A DNA stretch of 64,000 bases. Origin: Nannocystis pusilla. Lineage in GTDB: Bacteria > Myxococcota_A > Polyangia > Nannocystales > Nannocystaceae. The notes under the pieces are model-generated. The model made no database searches. It had not been told where the DNA came from and worked only from the letters and a program-made list of their open reading frames with translations. Position numbers and translations under genes: made by a program. Shown here piece by piece: positions 42,222 to 52,452 of the stretch. Each line of letters starts with the position of its first letter. Position 1 is the first letter of the stretch. The DNA is taken from contig NZ_JAPNKE010000002.1 of assembly GCF_026626665.1 (NCBI RefSeq), forward strand, positions 4,193,168-4,257,167, in the 5' to 3' direction.

Positions 42222-44991
42222 AGCGCCGCGCGCCGCGTCCGGAGCACCCCGCCCTCCCCGCGCCCGCTCGCCCGCGCGACGCGCTGACGGCCTCCCGCGC
42301 GCAGGAGCAGCGCGACGCCTCGCCCGGCGGCGCCCCCTATATCAACCTGTCCTCCGGGACAGCCCGCTCGAAGAAGCGGCGCTCGCTCGCCGCGCTCGTC
42401 GGCGGCCTCGGACTCCTCCTGTCCTTCGGGACAGCCCGCGCCCAGGAGCCGCGCGCCCTCGATCGCGCCGCCTCCGACGGCGTCGACCGGCCGATCAAGG
42501 ACTACTCCGGCGAGGGCGACGCCAGCAGCATCGAGCTCAACCCTGCCTTGCTCTCGGGCGTGCAGGGCCTCGACCTCGTGATCATGGGCTACCGCTCCGT
42601 CAGCCCGTTCACGCGCGGCGGCGGCCTCGGCGGCTTCATGAGCTTCAACCTCGGCTTCGGCCTCGCCACCGGCATCGGCGTGCAGGCGCTGCGACCCGGC
42701 TTCGGCGGCGGCTACCCCGACCCGTTCGCGGCGCGCAACCCCGACGCCACCAAGATCTCGTGGGCCCTCTCGGGCGGCGACGGCAAGGTCGCCGCCTTCG
42801 GCCTCGGCGTCCACTGGCTGCGCAACGACGGCCTCTTGCGCGCCCCCGACCTCGACGTCGGCCTCCTCTTCCGGATCCGCAACTACGCCTCGGTCGGCGC
42901 GGTCGCCCGCTTCGGCGCCGCCGACCTCCGGCCCTACGGCGACCTCGCCAGCGAGCTCTCGATCGTCGGCGAGCTGGCCGTGCGGCCGCTCGGCACCCGC
43001 ACCCTCGAGCTCGCCGGCGGCGTGCGCGGCCGCTTCCGCGCCGACCAACCTGGCCTTCAGGTCAGCCAGTGGGACAACCTCGGCGCCCTCCCGCGCGGCC
43101 GGATCGCCGTGCGTCACAAGGCCTCGAGCTCGCCGCCGAGGTCGAGCAGGTCCGCGTCCACGCCCTCGATCCGTCGACCTACAACTTCGTGCGCGCCGAC
43201 AAAGCCGTGCGCGGCTCGGTCCAGCTCGCGGTCGCCTGGGACTTCATGAAGGTCAGCGGCGGCGTCCATGCCGGCCTCGGCGAGGGCCTCGACGGCTTCG
43301 GCCTCGCCGCCCGCTTCTCCACCGCCCGCCAGGGCCGCGTGTTCTGGCCGCGCCTCGTCGACGTCGAGCGCGTCGACATCTCCGCCATCAAAGGCGAGCG
43401 CCACCTCCTCGGCCTGCTGCAGCGGCTCGAGCGGGCCGAGAAGGCCGGCAAGCGCACCATCCTCCTCGTCGACGCGCGCAGCACCGGCCTCGGCTGGGCC
43501 AGCCTGCAGGAGGTCCGCAGCGCGCTGGTGCGGATCCGCAACGCCGGCGGCCACGTCTTCGCCTACCTCGAGGACACCAGGCTCAAGGACTACTACCTCG
43601 CCAGCGCCGCCGAGCAGGTCTACCTCCACCCCGCCGGCGAGCTCGCCACCTTCGGCCTGTCCTCCACCACCTTCTACCTGCGCGGCCTCCTCGACAAGCT
43701 CGGCGTCCAGGTCGAGGCCTTGCACATCGACGAGTACAAGTCTGCCCACGAGATGTTCTCGCGCACAGGTCCGTCCGACAAGGATCGCGAGCAGCGCGAG
43801 GCCCTCCTCGACGACACCTTCGCCCAGGTCACTCACGACATCGCCCAGGCCCGCGGCCTCAGCGTCGCCCAGGTCCGCGACCTCGTCGACGACGCCCCCT
43901 ACGGCCCCGACAAGGCCGAGGCGCTCGGCCTCGTCGACGCGGTCGTCTACCGCGACCAGGTCGTCGAGAAGATCGGCGACGCCGTCGGCGCGCGCGTCAA
44001 GTTCGCCCAGTTCGACGACACCGAACCTGACCCGAAGACCTGGTCGAGCGCCCCTACGTCGCGGTCGTCCTCGTCGAGGGCACCATCGTCGACGGCGAGA
44101 GTCGCACGATCCCCTTGCTCGGCACCCAGTTCACCGGCGGCGACACCATCGTCGCCCAGCGCGGGCCGTGCGGAACGACCCTGCATGTCAGGGCGTCGTC
44201 CTGCGCGTCAACAGCCCCGGCGGCAGCGCCCTCGCCTCCGACCTGATCTGGCGCGAGGTCTCGCGCACGCACGAAGCGTGGAAGAAGAACCCGCGCAAGA
44301 GCCCGCCGATCGTCGTCTCGATGGGCGACGTCGCCGCCAGCGGTGGTTACTACGTCGCCGCCGGCACCGACCACATCTTCGCCCAGCCCACCACCCTCAC
44401 CGGCTCGATCGGCGTCGTCAGCCTGCACTTCGACATCAGCGGCCTCTTACAAAAGCTCGGCGTCGCCACCCACACCTTCAAGCGCGGCAAGAACGCCGAC
44501 ATCGCCGGCTTCTACCGCCCCTTCACCGCCGACGAGCGCGCCCGCATGGACGCCTCGATCCGCCGCGTCTACGACCTCTTCCGCAAGCGGGTCGGCGACG
44601 CCCGCGGCAAGACCCTCGAGCAGGTCGACGAGCTCGGCCGCGGCCACGTCTACTCCGGCATCGACGCCAAGGAGCTCGGCCTCGTCGACGCCTTCGGCGG
44701 CTTGCGCGAGGCCGTCGCACTCGTACGCCAGCGCAGCGGCGTCGGCGACCGGCGCGAGCTCCAGCTGCGCATCCTGCCTGTCCGCAAGACCATCCTCGAC
44801 CTCGTCCTCGACCTGCTCGGCCCCGAGCGCGGCGACAAGGGCCTGCGCGGCCGGATCCAGGCCCGCCGCGACGCCGAGCCCCCGCTCCCCCTCGTCCTCA
44901 CCACCGCCTTCGCCCGCCTCCCCTCGCGCTCCTGTTCCTCCCGCAGGACCAACCGAGCGCCCTCATGCCGGTCATCCACGCGATCGAGTGA
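42218..44991 (+). CDS. Barrel-SppA fusion protein 1 (S49 signal-peptide-peptidase family)
   Basis: The N-terminus KRRSLAALVGGLGLLLSFGTARAQ acts as a signal peptide. A ~300-residue beta-rich domain with SSIELNPALLSGVQGLDLVIMGYRS, typical of PorV/FadL-like outer-membrane barrels (NPA motif), precedes two S49 domains. The first carries HIDEYKSAHEMF (general-base Lys). The second carries VVLRVNSPGGSALASDLI and MGDVAASGGYYVAAGT (nucleophile Ser), ending LVDAFGGLREAVAL. Frame breaks at about 43119, 44042, 44170 and 44925 must be repaired; adding one G at 43119 restores GLELAAEVEQVRV. The number of breaks leaves a real pseudogene possible, but catalytic residues are intact. A paralog is at 49729-52452. 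Confidence 0.7.
42343..42366. repeat. Palindrome pair before the signal peptide of SppA-like 1
   Basis: CAACCTGTCC, spacer TCCG, GGACAGCCCG. It encodes NLSSGTAR. Confidence 0.75.
42415..42438. repeat. Palindrome pair at the signal-peptide end of SppA-like 1
   Basis: TCCTCCTGTCC-type core, spacer TTCG, GGACAGCCCG. It encodes LLSFGTAR, near-identical to the unit 72 bp upstream. Confidence 0.75.
43046..43069. repeat. Palindrome pair in SppA-like 1
   Basis: CCAACCTGGCC-type core, spacer TTCA, GGTCAGCCAG. It encodes PGLQVSQ. Confidence 0.6.
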
Positions 44992-45086
44992 CGCGCGCCT
45001 CGATGCAAGTCGCGCGCGCATCCACCCGTCCACGCGCGTCTGCGACGGCTCGCATCCCCTCGCGCTCTCGGGCAACCTCTCGGGTG

Positions 45087-45671
45087 ATGCCCACGAGCAA
45101 GCTGCGGCGGATCGAGATCGCGCAGTTCCGTGACGTCGAGCCCGGCACCGAGCGGTGCTTCGCTGTCGGTGATCGCCATTCCGACACCACCACTCTGTTG
45201 ACGCTGCTCTCGGTGGCCAGCGGGCTCGACCGCAGACGCGGCCTCGCCGGCGCTCTCGACGCCCGCGACCTCACCACCGCTGCCGACTTCCACGACTTCG
45301 AGTTCGGCGGCAATCTCCGCCACCACGTGCGTGGCTTCACCTTCACGATCACGCGCAGGGACGGCCGTGTCGTCGCGCACGACTACTCGCCTTCGAGCAG
45401 CGCCTCGTCGGGCTTCTTTACTGTCTCGCCTGCAACCTCGCCGTCGTCTTCGCCGAGAGCTGCCCAGCGGCCAGTCCGGGCGGCAGCTCGCCGCGCTCGG
45501 CGACGCCGGTTCTTCCTCGCCTTCCGCGATCCTGCGCCGCTCCGGCAGCCCTCGCGCCCGCGCGCAGCATCGACTGCACGCCGCACCCACCTGCCCTGGC
45601 GGCACGCGCCTCGCGGCATCCACGGCCGCGCCGCCCCGCGCGACCTTTCACCCGTGCGAGGATCGCCGTGA
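45087..45671 (+). pseudogene. Remnant of an AAA/SMC-type ATPase with a degenerate P-loop
   Basis: The N-terminus KLRRIEIAQFRDVEPGTERCF resembles the opening strands of AAA_15/RecF-like ATPases (pattern RIxIxNFRxVEPGxxxxF). The place where Walker A (GxNGxGKTTLL) should be reads GDRHSDTTTLLTLLSVASG, so the Gly-Lys-Thr core is lost but the trailing TTLL helix is kept. About 60 further residues (HDFEFGGNLRHHVRGFTFTI) still look protein-like. After about 45400 the reading frame turns into Arg/Ala/Pro noise. No Walker B is seen. I read this as a decayed or truncated gene. A diverged functional protein is less likely. Confidence 0.45.
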
Positions 45672-45804
45672 GCGCGCCCAGCGACCGTCTCCTTGCCCGT
45701 GAATCACGCGCGCGGACCTCGGCGGCTCGCCTCCGGCGCGCCCCCACGCGCGGCTGCCTTCGTCTGGCGCGCCCGCGGCCGCTCGCGCAAACTCCAACGG
45801 CCGC

Positions 45805-48800
45805 ATGAGCACGCGCCTCGCAAGCCTGGCCCTCTGCCTCCTCGCCTGCAACGCCGCCACCGCTCCGCCGCCTCGTGCCGCACCTGCCCCTTCGAACATG
45901 CTCGAACAGACACCTCCTGCGCCTGCGCCTGTCCCCGCGCCCGAGCCCGCGCCTGCCCCCGCGGTCGACCCCGAGCGCGCCGCCGTCCTCGCCGCCTCTG
46001 CGCTGCCCGAGCTGCTCCCGGTCGCGCTGCCCGACGACCCGCTGGGCGTCACCGTCCACCGCCTGAGCAACGGTCTCACCGTCTACATCAGCACCGACAG
46101 GTCCGCCCCGCGGGTCACCGCCTGGATCGCCTTCCGCGCCGGCAGCCGCCACGACCCGCCGCACTCGACCGGCCTCGCGCACTACCTCGAGCACATGATG
46201 TTCAAGGGCACCGCGCGGCTCGGCACCCTCGATGGACAGGCCGAGGCGCCGCACGTCGCCGCGGTCGCCGAGCTCTACGATCGCCTGGCCGCCACCGCCG
46301 ATCCGGCCGGCCGCGCCGCCATCTTCGCCGACATCGACCGCGCCACCCAGGCCTGCGCGGCCCTGGCGATCCCCAACGAGGTCGACCGGCTCTACGCCCA
46401 GCTCGGCGTCACCGACCTCAACGCCTTCACCAGCGACGACATGACCGTCTACAGCGCCGACGTGCCGTCTTCGCGGCTCGCCACCTGGGCCGAGATCGAG
46501 GCCGAGCGGCTGCGCCAGCCGGTGTTTCGCCTGTTCTATCCCGAGCTCGAGGCCGTCTACGAGGAGAAGAACATGAGCCTCGACGCCCCCGACGATCGCG
46601 TCGACGAGGCCATGCGCCTGGCCCTGTTCCCCGGCCACCCGTACGGCACTCAGCCGACCATCGGCAGCGCCGAGCACCTCAAGACCCCGGCCTACGGCGA
46701 GATGGTCGCCTACCACCGGCGCAACTACCTGCCCAACAACGCCGCGATCTTGCTCGCCGGCGACGTCGACGCCACCGTCCTGCCGGCGCTCGAGCGGGCC
46801 TTCGCCGACTGGCAGCCCGCCCCGCTCGCCGCGCCCGCGCCCGGCGACCTGGCCGGCCCGCGCGGCCGCGTCGTCCGCGAGCTCGTGGCCGACGGCGAGC
46901 AGTCCGTCACCCTGGCCTTTCGCACAGTACCCATCGGACATCCCGACGAGCCGGCCCTGCGCGCGCTCGAGCGCGTGCTCGGCGACGAGGTCGGCGGCCT
47001 CGTGGCCGCGCGCCTGCTGCTGCCGCAGCGCCTGCCCGACGCCGAGGTGTTCGGCGCGCTGATGAACGAGGGCGGCTACCTCGCGCTCACCGGCGTCGCC
47101 CGCGACGGCCAGTCGCTGGCCGAGGTCGAGCGCCTGCTGCGCGAGGTCCTCGGCGCCGCCAAGGACGGCGCCATCGGCCAGGACGACCTCGACGCCGCCG
47201 TCCTCCACGCCACCATCGACGAGCAGAACGACCTCGAGAACGGCGAGCGCCGCGTCGAGCAGATGCTCGAGGCCTACACCAGCGGCCGCCCGTGGCCCGA
47301 GCACGCCCGCCGCCTCGCCGCCCTGCGCGCGCTGACCCCGGACGACCTCGCCCGGGTCGCCCGCACCTACTTCGGCGACGACGTGGTGGTCGTCCTGCGC
47401 CGCCGCGGCCGCTTCGCCCCGCCGGAGATCGAGAAGCCGCGGATCACCCCGGTCGCCATCGATCCGACGCGCCAGAGCGACTACGCCCGCGACGTCCTGG
47501 CCCGCCCCGTCGACGAGCCGCCGGCCGAGCACCTGCGGCCCGGCCACGACTATGTCCGTTCGGACATGTCCTGTGGGCCACTCATCGCCGCCCGCAACCA
47601 CCGCAGCGAGCTGTTCAACCTGGTCCTGCGCTACGACGTCGGCACCCGCCGCCGCCCGCTGCTCGGCCACGCCGCCGACCTCCTGACCCGCAGCGGCGTC
47701 AAGGACGGCGACACGGTGCTCAGCGCCGCCGCCCTGCAGCGCCGCCTGTACGCCCTCGGCACCGAGATCGACGTCGACGTCGACGCCGACCGCACCGAGA
47801 TCACCGTCAGCGGCATCGACCGCAACATGGACGCCAGCCTCGCGCTGCTCGACGCCTGGCTCGCCGGCCCCGTGTTCACCGACGCCGTGCTCTCGGGCCT
47901 GGTCGCCAACACCCTCAGCGGCCGGCGCGACGAGGAGGACGACCCCGACGACCTCGCGGCGCGCTGCGCGACTACGCCGCCTTCGGCGACGCCTCGCCGG
48001 TGCTCACGCGCCCGAGCGACAAGCAGCTGCGGCGCGCCAAGGGCCCCGAGCTGCTCGCCGAGCTGCGGGCCCTCCGCGACGCCGCCCACGCCACGCTTTA
48101 CTTCGGGCCGCGCACCGACGAGGCCGCCGCCGCCGCGCTCGTGCTCGGCGCCGGCGACCCGGTCGAGCCGCCTCCGCCGCTGCGCTACCGCAGCGTCGCC
48201 GCGCCGACGATCTTCTTCCTCCACAAGGACGTCGCCCAGGCCCGCATCGACATCGTCCTCCCGCGCCCGCCGCAGCCGACCGGCGAACGCCCGCGCGCCG
48301 AGCTGCTGGGGCACGTGCTCGGCGGCGACATGAGCGGCATGGCGTTCCAGGAGATCCGCGAGGCCCGCGGCCTGGCCTACCACGCCGGCGCGCACCTCGA
48401 CCTCGGCGACCGCGTCGGCGACGACGCGGCCCTGCTCGGCAGCCTCGGCACCCAATGCGACAAGGCCGGCGGCGCGCTGGAGCTGATGCTCGACCTGCTG
48501 CGCCGCACCGAGCTCGCCCCCGACCGCGTCGCCGCGGCCCGCCTGGGCCTCTTGCGCGAGTACGCCGGCGAGCGCATCACCCCGCGCTCGCGCCCCGGGT
48601 GGGTCCAGTCGTGGCTCGACCTCGGCCACCCCGGCGACCCGCGCCTCGGCGCCGCGCAGACGATCCGCACCGTCGAGCTGGCGGCCCTGCAGGCCTACCT
48701 GGCCGAGTTCGCCGCCGCCCCGATCGTCAGCGTCCTGGGCGACCGCCGCCGCGTCGACCTCGACCGCCTACGCGCCCTCGGCGAGGTCCAGATCGTCACC

Positions 48801-48830
48801 CCGGCGGCCCTGTTCCCGTACGCGCGCTAG
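45805..48830 (+). CDS. M16 family zinc peptidase lipoprotein (two-lobe)
   Basis: This is a protein of about 1000 residues. Lipobox LLAC after SLALCLLAC is followed by a Pro/Ala linker. The N-terminal M16 unit has the inverted zinc motif HYLEH (about residues 127-131) with LEAVYEEKNM supplying the distal Glu. The second half (RYDVGTRRRPLLGHAADLL ... SGMAFQEIREARGLAYHAGA) matches the inactive M16 partner domain. Such proteins degrade peptides in the periplasm or on the surface. One frame break near 47960 is restored in another frame (RDYAAFGDASPVL). The stop TAG (48828-48830) overlaps a seven-unit palindrome array. Further units lie in its linker and body. Confidence 0.85.
45880..45917. repeat. 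Three-unit palindrome array in the M16 linker codons
   Basis: Cores GCACCTGCCC, GAACATGCTC and AGACACCTCC start at 45880, 45894 and 45908, with spacers CTTC and GAAC. Confidence 0.65.
46908..46945. repeat. Three-unit palindrome array in the M16 gene
   Basis: A core ending CCTGGCC, then GCACAGTACC (46922) and GGACATCCCG (46936), with spacers TTTC and CATC. It encodes LAFRTVPIGHP. Confidence 0.6.
47548..47585. repeat. Palindrome units in the M16 gene
   Basis: GACTATGTCC, spacer GTTC, GGACATGTCC (perfect core, 47562), spacer TGTG, GGCCACTCAT. It encodes YVRSDMSCGPL. Confidence 0.75.
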
Positions 48831-48923
48831 CGCCTGTCTGCCAGGACATGCCCGTCGGGACACGTCCTTTCGGACATGTCCACCCGCACCTGCGCGAAGG
48901 GGCATGCCCTGGCGGACATGCCC
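48830..48923. repeat. Seven-unit period-14 palindrome array between convergent genes
   Basis: Cores start at 48830, 48844, 48858, 48872, 48886, 48900 and 48914: GCGCCTGTCT, GGACATGCCC, GGACACGTCC, GGACATGTCC, GCACCTGCGC, GGGCATGCCC, GGACATGCCC. All spacers are 4 bases (GCCA, GTCG, TTTC, ACCC, GAAG, TGGC). This is the longest array in the window. It begins on the last base of the M16 stop codon and ends 21 bp before the convergent TerB-like stop. Confidence 0.95.
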
Positions 48924-48944
48924 CTTACCTCTCGCCCCGGAGGC

Positions 48945-49666
48945 TCAGCCGTTGCCGAGCAGCTGCTCGACCTCGGCCTGCGAGCCGAGCACGCGGCGGG
49001 ACAGCTCGAAGTACAGCTCGCGCTCGCGGCCGCCGCGGCGGCTGGCGCGGAGGATCGGCACCAGCGAGTGCAGCGCCTTCACGCGCTCGGCGATGTCGAG
49101 GGTCAGAGGCGCTCGACCAGGGTGTCGAGGGTCGGCGGCTTGTGCAGCAGCTCGGACAGCTCGACGCGGCGGCCGACCGGGATGGGCAGGCGCTCGAGCA
49201 GGTTGTCGAAATGAATCGCCTCGTGGAAGTCGAGGTGGCCGTCGAGGTTGACGAACATCGCCGCCAGGCCGACGGTCAGCTCCGCGCGGAGGTGGGCCTG
49301 CTGCGTCCAGGCGTCGCGCAGCTGGGCCACGCGGTCGAGGTCGACGCCGAGGCGGCGGGCGATGCGGTCGTGGACGGTCGACTCGACGTCCGAGCCGGTG
49401 CCGTCGGCCAGGGCCATCTGCCAGCAGCGGCGGAGGATGTCCTCCTGCTTGGCCTCGTCGGTGAGCGGCGGCAGGTCGTTGAAGCGGCGCTCGAGCTGCT
49501 CCTGGCGCGAGAGGATCTCCATCCAGATCAGCTGGTCTTGCTCGCTGAGGGTCGAGCCGACGTACCGCAACACTTCGTCCCACTCGCCGATGTCGAGGAT
49601 CTCGTCGGCGTGGGCGATGAGCCCGCAGCCCACCAAAATCCACTCTTGCTCGGAAGTGAGCGACAC
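48945..49666 (-). CDS. TerB-like helical protein 2
   Basis: The GTG at 49666 follows GAGAGG at close spacing. The all-helical protein reads VSLTSEQEWILVGCGLIAHADEILDIGEWDEVLRYV, ELTVGLAAMFVNLDGHLDFHEAIHFD, with the acidic helix-loop pairs of TerB-like folds and a second repeat. In the given frame it stops at 49103 (187 residues). A single indel at about 49105 would extend it through TLDIAERVKALHSLVPILRA to a TGA at 48945, giving about 240 residues, which I consider likely because the extension is protein-like and ends just before the palindrome array. It starts 63 bp after the SppA-like 2 stop. Confidence 0.6.
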
Positions 49667-49728
49667 CTTGCCTCTCTTTCGCCTGCCCGGAAGGGTACAA
49701 CAGATCGACCGGGGCGGCGGCCGGGGCC

Positions 49729-52452
49729 CTACTCGACCACGATCGTCTCCTCCGCCAGGGCCAGCTCCGTCGGCCGCTCGGACAGCCAGAGACTCGGCGG
49801 CAGCCGCGCAACACCCACACCAACGCCGACTCACCCAGACCGAGGGGCGACGGCAGCTGAGCCCGAAGATCGCGCTGATCTGGTCGCCGAGGGTCGGCGG
49901 CGCGGGCACGTGGCGCACCTCGCCCTCGCCGGGCTTCAGCCTGGCCTGCACGCGCGCGTAGGCGACCGCCTCGTGCAGCCCGCCGTAGGCGTCGACCAGG
50001 CCGACCTCGAGGGCCCGGACCCCGCTCCACACCCGACCGCGGGCCAGCGCGTCGACCTGCTCCGGCGTCAGCTCGCGCGCCTTCGCCACCCGCGCCGTGA
50101 ACTCCTGATAGCTGGCGTCGACCCCGGCCTGCGCGGCCGCCCGCTCGTCCTCCGAGTACGGCTTGAACCACGTGTAGAGCCCGGCCCGCGCCCCGTAGTC
50201 GATCGACTCGACCTTCACGCCGAACTTCTCCAGCACCCCCGACACGTCGACCTTGGGCCGGAACACGCCGATGCTGCCCGTCTTGGTGGTCGCGTCGGCG
50301 AAGATGTAGCTGCCCGCGGTCGCCACGTAGTAGCCGCCCGAGGCCGCCACGTCGCCCATCGAGATGATGACCGGCTTCTTCTTGGCGACCCGCTCGAGCG
50401 CGCGGGCCATGTCGTCCGACGCCGCCACCGACCCGCCCGGGCTGTCGATGCGCACCACCACCGCCTTGACCCGTCGGTCCTCGCGCAGGCGGTCGATCGC
50501 CCGCACCAGCGTGTCCCCGCCGGCCAGCACGCTGCCGACGATCGGCACCGTCAGGCTCGCGCCGTCGCTGATCGTGCCCTCGACGTGGACCACCGCGATC
50601 GCCGGACCTGGCCCGAAGGACATGTCATGCACCGGCAGCGCGCTCGGGGCGTGCAGCGACACCTTGCGCGACAGCCACTTCTCGAGCTCGCCCTCGAGCT
50701 CGTCGGCGTAGCCGACGGCGTCGATCATCCCCGCGCGCAACGCCTGCTCGGCCGTGTGCGGCGCCGTATCGATCCACTGCACCACCTGCTCCGGCGTCGT
50801 CTTGCGGCCCTTCGCCACCATCCGCACCACGTGGTTCCAGATGTCGGTCAGCAAGAGGCGCCGCTGCGCGTCCGACTCCGGCGTCGGCCCCGTGCGCTCC
50901 CACTGCTCGGGCCGCGACTTGTACTCGTACGCGCGCACGAACTCGGCCTTGGCGCCCAGGCGGCCGAGCAGCTCCGCGTAATAAAACACCTCCGAGCGCA
51001 TGCCGACGATCGACAGCCGCGCCCCGGGATGAAGGATCACCCGGTCGGCCGCGGTCGCCAGGAAGTAGTCCTTGAGCCCCGCGCCGCGCAGGTACACCGC
51101 GACTTTTCCGCCGCGCGCGCACCCGCAGCATGGCCTCGCGGATCTCCTCGATCTCGCCCCAGCCGTTGTTCGAGCCGTCGACCTCGAGCGCCACCACGGC
51201 GCGAGCGCCTCGCAGGTCCGCGACCTTGTCGAGCGCGTCGATCAGCCGGGTCGCCCCGCGGTCGCCCCCGTACTTGTCGACGTCGAAGCGCAGCGCCTCG
51301 AGCGGCGGCTGGGCCAGCGTCGCGTAGCGCTCCGCCGACGCGCGCAGCTTGAACGCCCCGCCCTGCGCCCCGAAGCCCTCGGCCCCGTTCGGCCCGAGCA
51401 CCGGCGCCGCCGCCACGCCGATGTGGGTGAAGTCGAGCTCGAGCCCGACCATCGCCCGCAGCGCGTCGGTGGCCTCGCGCTGCCCCACCGTGTTGACGTA
51501 GTAGCGCTCGACCTCGCCGAACAGCCGCCAGCTCGCCCCGCCTGCCGCGATCCGCCCGCGCGGCGCGAGCACCGGGGTGTGGAACCGCGGGTCGGCGTTG
51601 GGCATCGGCACCACGCGCGCCGACCCCGAGCTCGAGCGAGCGCGAGCCCTTGATCGGCCGCACCGCGACCTCGGCGTCGAGCTCGAAGGGCTGGCGGCGG
51701 TCGAGGATGCCCGGGCGCGGCGGTTCGGGGATCCGCAGATCCTGCCCCGCGCGCGGCGTGTTGATCGCCCGCGCCACCAGGCCCATCGCCACGTAGCGGC
51801 TCGGGCGGTACGCCAGCGACAGCTCGGCCTGGTGCAGCCGCTGCGCGTAGAGGTTGTGCTCCGACCACGTGCGCGCGTAGCTGATGCCGAGCGACAGCCC
51901 CGGGGCCCAGCGCATCAGCGGCACCGCGGCCGCCAGCGTCAACTTGTTGTAGTCGAGGTCGGCCGGGTACCAGTCGTCGCGGTACCACTCGACGAAGTCC
52001 TGGCTCGGCAGGCGCCCGCAGCCGAACGGGCACAGCCGCTGATAACCTGCCCCGAGGGACAGGAAGGTGTCCGCCAGCTTCTGCCCGAACAGCTTGAGCT
52101 GCAGCGGCACCGCCACGAACACCCCGAAGCCGCCGCCGCGCCGCTGCGACGTCGCCCGCGTGTAATTGCCGGCCAGCACCCCGCTGAAGCCGCGCAGGAA
52201 CCCCATCGCCGCCGGGTTGACCGCCACCGCCGCCGCGTCGGACTCGCCGGCCACGTGGCTCTGCGGCATGTCGATGTCGCGCAGCAGCGAGCGCCCCTCG
52301 CCCTCGCCGAACGGCGCCGGCTCGGGCGGCGCCGCCTCGGCCGTCGCCGCCAGCGCGACGACCACCAGCGCGGCCGCGGGGCGAAGCACCTGCGACCTGC
52401 CGGCCGGTCGCTGCACCTGCAAACGGGTCGATCGAGAGCGAGCCACCGTCAC
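49729..52452 (-). CDS. Barrel-SppA fusion protein 2 (S49 family)
   Basis: The signal peptide is VLRPAAALVVVALAATAEA. The PorV/FadL-like beta-domain (AVAVNPAAMGFLRGFSGVL, SLGAGYQRLCPFGCGRLPS, LSLGISYARTWSEHNLYA) is about 300 residues. The first S49 domain has FVRAYEYKSRPEQW (general-base Lys) and the second VVRIDSPGGSVAASDDM and MGDVAASGGYYVATAG (nucleophile Ser). The GTG at 52452 overlaps the mutS2 stop (GTGA). Frame breaks occur at about 51620, 51110, 49868 and 49805; repair yields the end LAEETIVVE and a TAG at 49729. Domain order matches the paralog at 42218-44991, so the fusion is a real architecture. It is probably an envelope protease. Confidence 0.75.
50604..50627. repeat. Palindrome pair in SppA-like 2
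   Basis: GGACCTGGCC, spacer CGAA, GGACATGTCA. On the coding strand it encodes HDMSFGPGP. Confidence 0.7.
52043..52066. repeat. Palindrome pair in SppA-like 2
   Basis: TAACCTGCCC, spacer CGAG, GGACAGGAAG. It encodes LSLGAGY. Confidence 0.6.

Noticed and set aside
48830..48923. CRISPR array
   Set aside because: Repeats are 10 bp with 4-bp spacers and no cas genes are present. CRISPR repeats are longer, with spacers of about 30 bp.
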